NCBI GenBank assembly: GCA_028275265.1
Contig: JAPWUZ010000060.1
Coordinates: 1-11,400, forward strand
DNA from: Armatimonadota bacterium
GTDB taxonomy: Bacteria > Armatimonadota > HRBIN16
Reading direction: 5' to 3'
Length of the DNA stretch: 11,400 nucleotides
Position numbers and translations under genes: made by a program. This document shows positions 1-5,695 of this stretch, in pieces. The notes below the pieces were generated by a model. That model saw only the letters and a program-made list of their open reading frames with translations, did no database searches and was not told where the DNA came from. The number at the start of each line of letters is the position of its first letter. The first letter of the stretch is position 1.

Positions 1-365
1 AATGGTCGCAAGCTGGCTATCCGTTCGGCGATGGTGGGCGTCACGAGCGTGCCGTTGGTGTATATCTTCAGCGCGAACCGCTTCTTGCGGGCGTAACGGG
101 CGATATCGAAGAAGTCTTTACGCAGAAGGGGTTCGCCACCCGTCAGCGTGAGGTACAGCGTGCCCGCCGCTGCAAGGTCGTCCATCACGCGATACCATTC
201 TTCCGTCGTCAATTCCCCATCGGCGCGTCGGGGATGGTGTTGATAACAGTGCTTGCACCGCGTGTTGCACCGGTGCGTGAGCTCAAACATCACGTTGAAG
301 GGGATATTCCGTTCCACCGTGATGTCCGACAGACGCGCTAACAGCGAAAACTCTTCGCACTCCAT
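1..365 (-). CDS. Radical SAM protein, N-terminal part (3' end outside window)
   Basis: The first 121 residues of a radical SAM enzyme can be read on the minus strand; the gene continues past the left edge. The CxxxCxxC motif that binds the SAM-cleaving [4Fe-4S] cluster is CNTRCKHC at residues 33-40 (Cys33, Cys37, Cys40), followed by the GGEP motif at residues 76-79 that contacts the SAM amino group. The leader of about 30 residues and the motif context resemble PqqE-like enzymes that carry a C-terminal SPASM domain and modify peptides or cofactors, but that C-terminal part is not visible, so the substrate is unknown. The start at 365 is the first ATG after an in-frame TAA and has an AAGGGGGG ribosome site 7 nt upstream (373-380 on the plus strand). 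It is transcribed away from the proteasome operon. The superfamily call is firm; PqqE/SPASM type is an inference. Confidence 0.88.
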   Translation of the reverse strand, partial: MECEEFSLLARLSDITVERNIPFNVMFELTHRCNTRCKHCYQHHPRRADGELTTEEWYRVMDDLAAAGTLYLTLTGGEPLLRKDFFDIARYARKKRFALKIYTNGTLVTPTIAERIASLRP

Positions 366-507
366 GCCGAAGCCCCCCTTGCTGCCAAATGTTTAGCAAA
401 GCAATATTCTGACCTGCAGGGCATTTCTCCTGCATGAAGGCAAGTATGGCGGTCTGCCGTTCCTATCCATTCTCTAGCGATTCTATGCATTTTGAGGGCA
501 AAAGGGC

Positions 508-536
508 TTCCGAAAGATGTACCGTTCGGGTATAAT
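508..536 (+). promoter_or_regulatory. Candidate sigma70-type promoter of the proteasome operon
   Basis: A perfect TATAAT box lies at 531-536. A weak -35 (TTCCGA, 508-513, three matches to TTGACA) sits 17 nt upstream. Transcription would start near 543, giving a leader of about 47 nt before the ARC start at 590. No other convincing promoter was seen inside 590-7168, so this one may drive the whole operon. Confidence 0.55.
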
Positions 537-545
537 CGATACACG

Positions 546-571
546 CCCGACGGCAAGCAATCCGCGTCGGG
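546..571 (+). promoter_or_regulatory. Hairpin in the operon leader, next to the ribosome site
   Basis: CCCGACG (546-552) and CGTCGGG (565-571) form a perfect 7-bp GC-rich stem with a 12-nt loop. It occupies nearly the whole predicted leader from just after the start site and ends 4 nt before the AGGGGG ribosome site (576-581) of the ARC gene. It could stabilise the transcript end or limit access to the ribosome site. Function is inferred only from position. Confidence 0.4.
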
Positions 572-589
572 TCGCAGGGGGCGAAGAAG

Positions 590-2290
590 ATGAAGCGTGA
601 CCGTTATGACGAAGAGAAATACGAAGAGTTCCAGCCGCCGGAGACCTCCCTGCGTGCGCTAACGCTACTTGACGAAATCCTCCGCGCTCGTCCACCACAG
701 GATGCCCGGCTCCTGAACTACCTGCTGTTGCTGCGTCATCAGCTGGAGGTGGACGAGAAGCAATTTCAGGAAGCCCAGAAGGCGCTGCAGGAATACGAGC
801 AGGTGTATGAAAAGCTCACCTCTCCGGCAAACCGTATCGGGGTGTATCTCGGTTCGCCTGCTGACGGCGTTGCCATGATCGCCGTCGGCGACACCGAATA
901 CTATGCGAACATCGATCCCAAAATGGACGCCGGCACGCTGAAGGTGGGCACGCGCGTGCGCATCAATGAGGCGTTTGCGGTGGTGGGAGACCTGGGCTAC
1001 CACCCGCAGGGCCCCATCGTCAAGGTGCAGGAGGTTCTGGAAGACGGTCGCCTGCGCGTGGCATCCGACCCGCAGGGCATGTCGGGGCGGCTGGTGCTGC
1101 GCGGACACGACTTAGCCGACGTCACCATCAAGCCGGGTGATGAGGTGCGCATGGAGCCCAACCTGAAGGTGGCGTTGGAGCACTTCGCGCAGCGCGAGGC
1201 GCGCGACTACTACTTCGAAGAGGTTCCGGAGATACCCTGGAGCGCGATTGGCGGTCAGGAAGATGCCATCCGGGTCATCCGCGATACCATCGAACTGCCA
1301 CTGCTCCATCCCGAGTTGTTCCGCAAGTTCGAGAAACAGCCCATTAAGGGCATCCTGCTGTATGGACCTCCCGGCTGCGGCAAGACGCTGATAGGTAAAG
1401 CCACCGCTTACAATCTCACGCAGGAATACCGCAAGCAGCTCAACCGCGATGTGCGCGAGTACTTCATGTACATCAGCGGTCCCAAGATACTGAACATGTG
1501 GCTGGGCGAAAGCGAGCGCATGGTGCGCGAAATCTTCGCTGCTGCGCGAGAAAAGGCACGCGAAGGGCACCTGGTGTTCATCTTTATTGATGAAGCGGAG
1601 TCTATCCTGCGCGTGCGTAACTCCGGCAGGTTCACCCACATCTCCAACACGGTCGTGCCACAGTTCTGTGCGGAGATGGATGGGCTGGTCTCACTGGAGA
1701 ACGTGGTGGTGATGCTGACGTCCAACCGCCCGGATTACATCGACCCGGCGGTGTTGCGCCCCGGACGTATAGACCGCAAGGTGAAGGTGGCTCGCCCCGA
1801 CAAGCGAGCGTCGCGGGATATTCTGGCGATTTACCTGCACCCGAACATCCCGCTGGACCCGGCGACGGTGCGCGAGTACGGTTCAGAGGAGGCGGCACGC
1901 GAGGCGCTGCTGGACGGCGCCATCGAATACCTGTGGCGCAAGCATCCCGAAACCGAGTTCGTGCAGGTGTACCTGCGCAACGGCTCGGTGGAGACGCTGT
2001 ACTGGCGCGACCTGGTCAGCGGCGCGCTGCTGAAGTCGGTGGTGGACCGCGCGAAGGACTACGCCATCAAGCGAGCCATCGAGTGCGGCGAGGATAGCGG
2101 CATCTCCCTGCCCGACCTGCAGCAAGCCATCCGCACCGAGTATAAAGAGAGCGAAATCTTCCCCAAGTCCGACTCGCAGGAAGACTGGCTGAAGCTGCTG
2201 GACTACGAGCCGGACAACGTGGCGGACGTGCGCCCGATTCGCCCGCAAGACCGCGAGCGGCAATCGGCGGCGCGGCGGAACATCATTTAG
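590..2290 (+). CDS. arc: Proteasome-associated AAA+ ATPase (ARC/Mpa family)
   Basis: This is the hexameric unfoldase that recognises tagged proteins and threads them into the 20S proteasome in the cytoplasm. The protein has 566 residues. In order it shows an N-terminal helical/coiled-coil part (about 18-76), tandem OB-type interdomains (about 80-195) and an AAA+ module. Visible motifs are Walker A GPPGCGKT (259-266), pore loop NMWLGESER (302-310), Walker B ending in Asp334-Glu335, and the second region of homology with Arg390 and Arg393. The C-terminal AAA lid matches mycobacterial Mpa through the DDW-like EDW at 531-533. Two oddities stand out. The pore-loop aromatic is Trp304, where I recall Phe or Tyr in Mpa. 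The protein ends ARRNII, without the Gly-Gln-Tyr-Leu tail that docks actinobacterial Mpa/ARC onto the proteasome. AGGGGG at 576-581 supports the start. It is the first gene of the operon, 11 nt before dop. Confidence 0.95.
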   Translation: MKRDRYDEEKYEEFQPPETSLRALTLLDEILRARPPQDARLLNYLLLLRHQLEVDEKQFQEAQKALQEYEQVYEKLTSPANRIGVYLGSPADGVAMIAVGDTEYYANIDPKMDAGTLKVGTRVRINEAFAVVGDLGYHPQGPIVKVQEVLEDGRLRVASDPQGMSGRLVLRGHDLADVTIKPGDEVRMEPNLKVALEHFAQREARDYYFEEVPEIPWSAIGGQEDAIRVIRDTIELPLLHPELFRKFEKQPIKGILLYGPPGCGKTLIGKATAYNLTQEYRKQLNRDVREYFMYISGPKILNMWLGESERMVREIFAAAREKAREGHLVFIFIDEAESILRVRNSGRFTHISNTVVPQFCAEMDGLVSLENVVVMLTSNRPDYIDPAVLRPGRIDRKVKVARPDKRASRDILAIYLHPNIPLDPATVREYGSEEAAREALLDGAIEYLWRKHPETEFVQVYLRNGSVETLYWRDLVSGALLKSVVDRAKDYAIKRAIECGEDSGISLPDLQQAIRTEYKESEIFPKSDSQEDWLKLLDYEPDNVADVRPIRPQDRERQSAARRNII

Positions 2291-2296
2291 GCGGTG
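2289..2296 (+). promoter_or_regulatory. dop ribosome site overlapping the ARC stop codon
   Basis: AGGCGGTG, one mismatch from AGGAGGTG, begins inside the ARC TAG stop (2288-2290) and ends 5 nt before the dop ATG at 2302. A ribosome terminating on ARC would lie on this site, so translation of dop is probably coupled to ARC. Confidence 0.5.
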
Positions 2297-2301
2297 CATC
2301 C

Positions 2302-3873
2302 ATGCAGAGGCTGGTCGGGCTGGAGACCGAATACGGGCTGTACGTGGAGGGCAAAAACCCCTCGGAGCTGGTATTCGAGGCGGCGGAGGTGGTGCGCAGC
2401 TACAATGCCTCCACCTTCGCCTCCCCGTGGGACTACCGGCGCGAAGACCCGCGAAAGGACGCGCGAGGCTTCCACGTGGAGTATCTGCAGGCGGACCCCG
2501 TGGACGCCCAGTACGACACGGAAGGCACAGCCTCTGCCTGTATGTCCGCGGAGACGCGCAGCGACCGCGTGTTGCCCAACGGCGCGCGCCTCTACAACGA
2601 CCACGGACACCCCGAGTACTCCACCCCCGAGTGCGTCAGCCTGCGGGAGCTGGTGGCGCATGACCGCGCTGGAGAGCGCATCGTTTGGTCGTGCGCGCAG
2701 GAGTATATGCGTCGCACTGGTCTGAAAGTGCACATCTATAAGAACAACACCGACTTTCACGGCGCGAGCTACGGTTGCCACGAAGGCTACCTGATGCGCC
2801 GCAGTGTGCCCTTCGAGCAAATTATCCGCGGCATGATGCCTTTCTTTGTCACGCGCATCCTGTACGCAGGCGCGGGTAAGGTGGGAGTGGAGACGCCCGG
2901 CGTCTTCGGTGACGTGCCGTATCAGCTGTCGCAACGGGCGGACTTCTTCTCGGTGGAAGCCAGCGTGGACACCCTTTACCAGCGTCCGATTATCAACACG
3001 CGCGACGAGCCCCATGCCACCCCCTCGCGCTACCGCAGACTGCATGTCATCTGCGGCGATGCCAATATGAGCGAATACGCCACCGCCCTCAAGGTGGGCA
3101 CGACACGCCTGGTGGCGGAGATGATTGAGACAGGCTGGCAGCCGGGCATCGCCATCCGCAACCCGGTGGAGACCATCCGCCGCCTCTCGCGCGACCCACA
3201 ATGGAAGTGGAACGTGGAGCTGGAAGACGGACGCACCATGCCAGCAATAGAAGTGCAGAAGCTCTACCTCCGGGAGGCGCAGAGCCGCTTTGCCCATGCC
3301 GATACCGAGACGCAATGGCTGTTGATGGCGTGGGAAAGCACACTGGACGCGCTGGAGCGCGATCCGCAGCAGCTGGCAGATAGCATAGACTGGGTGGCAA
3401 AGAGACTGCTGCTGGAGCAGTTTATCGAGAGCGAGGGCGTGGACTGGAAAGAGCCTATTGTGCAAAGCCTGGATTTGGCGTATCATAGTATAGACCCGCA
3501 GGACGGTTTGTTCGCGGGGCTGGAACAAATGGGAGCGGTGAGGCGCGTAGTAACAGATAAAGATATCGAGCGCGCGATGTGCCATCCGCCCAGCAGCACC
3601 CGGGCGTGGGTGCGCGGTACGCTGGTGGAGCGTTATCCGCAAGCCATCAGCGCGATTACGTGGAGCCGCGTGCAGTTGACCTTCGGCGAGCAGGCGGTGA
3701 CGCTGGACATGCACGACTGGGTGACGCAGCGGGTACCGCAAAAGGTGCAGAGACTGGCGAAGGCACACAACCTCACCGAGTTTGTCAACACATTCCGACA
3801 ACTACATGCCTCGCGCAAGAGCGAGGAAGAAGGAGGGAACCAGCCATGCAGTGGCGAGCAGACGACCGATTGA
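2302..3873 (+). CDS. dop: Dop, deamidase/depupylase-family enzyme
   Basis: Dop cleaves the isopeptide bond between the tag and substrate lysines; in organisms whose tag is encoded with Gln it also deamidates the tag. The 523-residue protein belongs to the carboxylate-amine ligase-like fold shared with PafA. The ATP/Mg-binding strand GLETEYG is at 6-12 (Glu8, Glu10). The catalytic-Asp segment is NGARLYNDHGHPEYS at 93-107, with Asp100 as the probable nucleophile. Other conserved blocks are YKNNTD (146-151), YQLSQRAD (207-214) and NTRDEPHA (232-239). The segment SPWDYRREDPRKDARGF (41-57) matches the start of the Dop-specific loop in mycobacterial Dop and separates it from PafA. Since the tag here already ends in Glu, its main job should be tag removal. 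The last residues, rich in Glu, Gly and Gln, are encoded where dop overlaps the tag gene by 28 nt and are probably not structural. Confidence 0.94.
   Translation: MQRLVGLETEYGLYVEGKNPSELVFEAAEVVRSYNASTFASPWDYRREDPRKDARGFHVEYLQADPVDAQYDTEGTASACMSAETRSDRVLPNGARLYNDHGHPEYSTPECVSLRELVAHDRAGERIVWSCAQEYMRRTGLKVHIYKNNTDFHGASYGCHEGYLMRRSVPFEQIIRGMMPFFVTRILYAGAGKVGVETPGVFGDVPYQLSQRADFFSVEASVDTLYQRPIINTRDEPHATPSRYRRLHVICGDANMSEYATALKVGTTRLVAEMIETGWQPGIAIRNPVETIRRLSRDPQWKWNVELEDGRTMPAIEVQKLYLREAQSRFAHADTETQWLLMAWESTLDALERDPQQLADSIDWVAKRLLLEQFIESEGVDWKEPIVQSLDLAYHSIDPQDGLFAGLEQMGAVRRVVTDKDIERAMCHPPSSTRAWVRGTLVERYPQAISAITWSRVQLTFGEQAVTLDMHDWVTQRVPQKVQRLAKAHNLTEFVNTFRQLHASRKSEEEGGNQPCSGEQTTD
3831..3836 (+). 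promoter_or_regulatory. Consensus ribosome site fixing the UBact start
   Basis: AGGAGG lies inside the 3' end of dop, 9 nt before the ATG at 3846. It is among the strongest ribosome sites in the operon, fitting a tag needed in excess over the enzymes, and it decides the start in an open frame that extends far upstream. Confidence 0.7.
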
Positions 3874-4034
3874 CCCGAACCATCCCGTCTGACCCCATCA
3901 CGCGCAAGGGGGGCGAGGAAGGCGGTCCCACCGCGCCAAAGGTGAGCCGCCCCGATGTGAACGACCTGCTGAAGCGCATGAAGCGTGTGGACCCCGATCA
4001 GGCACGACGCTATCGCCAGCGCAGTGGGGAATAA
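3846..4034 (+). CDS. ubact: UBact-type prokaryotic ubiquitin-like protein tag
   Basis: This is the small protein tag that PafA attaches through its C-terminal Glu to lysines of target proteins. It has 62 residues, is rich in Gly, Pro and charged residues in its N-terminal half and is predicted to be largely disordered. A likely helix follows (about 37-58: NDLLKRMKRVDPDQARRYRQ), and the chain ends Arg-Ser-Gly-Glu. The ending and the VDPDQARRYRQRSG block match what I recall of the UBact family, not actinobacterial Pup, which is acidic and ends Gly-Gly-Gln or Gly-Gly-Glu. Between residues 35 and 59 there are nine Arg/Lys against four Asp. The start is well supported by AGGAGG at 3831-3836, 9 nt upstream. 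The start lies 28 nt inside dop and the stop is 3 nt before prcB. It is easily missed because it is short and in another frame from dop. Confidence 0.93.
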   Translation: MQWRADDRLTRTIPSDPITRKGGEEGGPTAPKVSRPDVNDLLKRMKRVDPDQARRYRQRSGE

Positions 4035-4037
4035 GCA

Positions 4038-4820
4038 GTGGGAGAACAGCTATCGGCAAACCACAGCGGTGACTTTATGGCGTTGCTGCGGGCGCATGGC
4101 TTGTGGCGGGAGCCGGAAGTGACTCCCGCCGAACGGGTCGTGCCGGCGGTACAGGAGGTGCATGGCACTACCGTCATCGCCCTGAAGTACCGCGACGGCG
4201 TGCTGAACGTGGGCGACCGCCGCGCTACTTCCGCCAACGCCATCATGTACGACCGCGCGGAGAAGATTCTGCCGCTGGATGACTACACTCTCATCGCCAT
4301 CGCGGGTTCCTACGCGCGGGCAATGGAGATTGTGCGCTATCTGCAGCACTCGTTCAAGTACTACGCCCGCACGCAGCTGCAGGAGATGAGCCTGGAGGGC
4401 AAGCTGGCGGAGGTGTCGCGCGCGCTGGCAGGCAACCTGAGCATGGCGTTGCAGGGCATTGGCTTGTTTATACCGGTCGTCTCCGCCTACGACCTGGAGC
4501 GTGGCGAGGGACGCATCTTCTTCTACGACGGCATGGGCGCACGCTTTGAGAGTGTGGAGTTCGGCGCAGCTGGCTCCGGCTCGGAACGCATTCGCGGCGT
4601 GTTCGACTACATCCTGAAAACAAAGGGACCCTTCCATGAGATGACACTGAAAGATGCACTGCGCGAGTCGCTACTGCTGCTGGACATCGCGGCAGACCTC
4701 GACTCCGCCACGGCAGGCATCGAGAAGGTGCTACCGGTGGCGCGAGCAGTGACCAGCGAGGGCATCATGGACATCCCGGAGGAGATGCTGTCAGACATCC
4801 GGGCGAGCCTGAGACGGTAA
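4038..4820 (+). CDS. prcB: Proteasome beta subunit PrcB (catalytic)
   Basis: This is the proteolytic subunit of the 20S core, a cytoplasmic N-terminal nucleophile threonine protease. It has 260 residues. A propeptide of about 43 residues precedes Gly43-Thr44, where autoprocessing should expose Thr44 as the catalytic N-terminus. Numbered from that Thr, the expected Asp17 and Lys33 are present as Asp60 (GDRRAT) and Lys76 (DRAEKI). These three residues support an active protease. The AIAGSYARAMEIVRYL segment and the C-terminal helix fit the bacterial beta family. The chosen start is GTG at 4038, 3 nt after the UBact stop, with GGGGA (4026-4030) 7 nt upstream; the next in-frame ATG (4077) has no comparable site. 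The GTG and the tight spacing suggest translation coupled to the tag gene. Confidence 0.94.
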   Translation: MGEQLSANHSGDFMALLRAHGLWREPEVTPAERVVPAVQEVHGTTVIALKYRDGVLNVGDRRATSANAIMYDRAEKILPLDDYTLIAIAGSYARAMEIVRYLQHSFKYYARTQLQEMSLEGKLAEVSRALAGNLSMALQGIGLFIPVVSAYDLERGEGRIFFYDGMGARFESVEFGAAGSGSERIRGVFDYILKTKGPFHEMTLKDALRESLLLLDIAADLDSATAGIEKVLPVARAVTSEGIMDIPEEMLSDIRASLRR

Positions 4821-4870
4821 TCACCATGTAGCCGCAGGCTTCAGCCAGCGTGAAACGAAGGGCGGATAAG

Positions 4871-4876
4871 AAGGAG
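4871..4876 (+). promoter_or_regulatory. prcA ribosome site with very short spacer
   Basis: AAGGAG ends only 2 nt before the ATG at 4879. This is shorter than the usual 5-9 nt seen at the other genes of this operon. A weaker GGCGG (4861-4865) lies 13 nt upstream. No better in-frame start was found, so either spacing is poor or initiation relies on coupling with prcB 58 nt upstream. Confidence 0.4.
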
Positions 4877-4878
4877 CA

Positions 4879-5649
4879 ATGGTCTACACACCCTACGACT
4901 TCAACGAAAGCGTGCGGCATCGCACGGAATATATCGAGGAGCGGTTGCGCGACGGCAGCCCTGTAGCAGGCATCAGCTACGATGGTGGCGTGCTGTTGCT
5001 CACCCTGCGCCGCACACAGCGCAAGATTTTCGAGGTCTACGACCGCCTGATGTTCGCGGGCTTGGGCAACCAGAGCGACCTCGAGATTATCCGGGTGGGC
5101 GCGATCGACTTCGCACATCAGGAGGGCTACGCCCGCAGCCCCGACGATGTGACCATCCAGCGTGTGGTGGGCTTCGCCATCAGCCCGGGCATCAAGCGGG
5201 CGTTTGGAGATGTGCTGAACGCGCCGTTCGTGGTACGCGCGCTCTTTGCCGAGATGGGCAGAAAGCCCGAAGAAGACCTGTTTTACACGCTGAACTACGA
5301 CGGCGAGTTCGTCTCGCTCAACTGGGCGGCGGCGGTGGCGGGCACGCCCGAGGCGGAGGAGCAAATGATGCGCCAGCTGGTGCCCGAAGACGCGGAGGGC
5401 GCACCCGATTTGCAGACGGCGTTACGTCGCGCTCTGCGGGCATGGGCAGTCGGCAGGCTGTGGGCGACCGACATGCACCTGCAGGAAGAGGGGGCAGAGA
5501 GCCTGACGGAGGAGCGCATCGAGACGTTCCTGCGTGAGCAGCTGCAAGACCTGCAGGTCGAGGCGGCGATTCTCGACCGATTCACCAAGCGCGAGCGCAA
5601 GTTCCGCCTGCTGAAAGAGGACGAAATCCGCCCCATACTGCCGGAGTAG
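4879..5649 (+). CDS. prcA: Proteasome alpha subunit PrcA
   Basis: This is the structural subunit that forms the outer rings and substrate gate of the 20S core. It has 256 residues. The N-terminal segment (YTPYDFNESVRHRTEYIEERL, about 3-23) fits the gate and first helix of bacterial PrcA. YDGGVLLLT (34-42) and RKIFEVYDRLMFAGLG (48-63) match the alpha-type core, and there is no catalytic Thr. Lys49 lies where mycobacterial PrcA and archaeal alpha subunits have the pocket lysine that receives the C-termini of the ATPase. The C-terminus ends in basic and acidic residues followed by RPILPE. It follows prcB after 58 nt, in the usual bacterial order, and precedes pafA by 46 nt. Confidence 0.93.
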   Translation: MVYTPYDFNESVRHRTEYIEERLRDGSPVAGISYDGGVLLLTLRRTQRKIFEVYDRLMFAGLGNQSDLEIIRVGAIDFAHQEGYARSPDDVTIQRVVGFAISPGIKRAFGDVLNAPFVVRALFAEMGRKPEEDLFYTLNYDGEFVSLNWAAAVAGTPEAEEQMMRQLVPEDAEGAPDLQTALRRALRAWAVGRLWATDMHLQEEGAESLTEERIETFLREQLQDLQVEAAILDRFTKRERKFRLLKEDEIRPILPE

Positions 5650-5695
5650 CGCTGTTACAGGACGGGTTCAAAGCAACACGCGGAGGTGCAGGCAA

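Noticed and set aside
415..434. TGCAGG/CCTGCA inverted repeat as an operator
   Set aside because: The arms are only 6 bp with an 8-nt gap and do not extend; this is expected by chance in a 224-nt region.
338..556. 72-codon minus-strand frame in the divergent intergenic region
   Set aside because: It overlaps the operon promoter and the radical SAM start, and has no motif or plausible ribosome site.
2287..3801. 504-codon open frame on the minus strand opposite dop
   Set aside because: It is a shadow of GC-rich coding sequence: the plus strand encodes an unmistakable Dop, and the antisense product has His/Arg/Leu-rich composition without recognisable motifs.
3579..3845. Upstream extension of the tag gene frame
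   Set aside because: The frame is open but runs in another frame inside dop without family similarity; the AGGAGG at 3831-3836 fixes the start at 3846.
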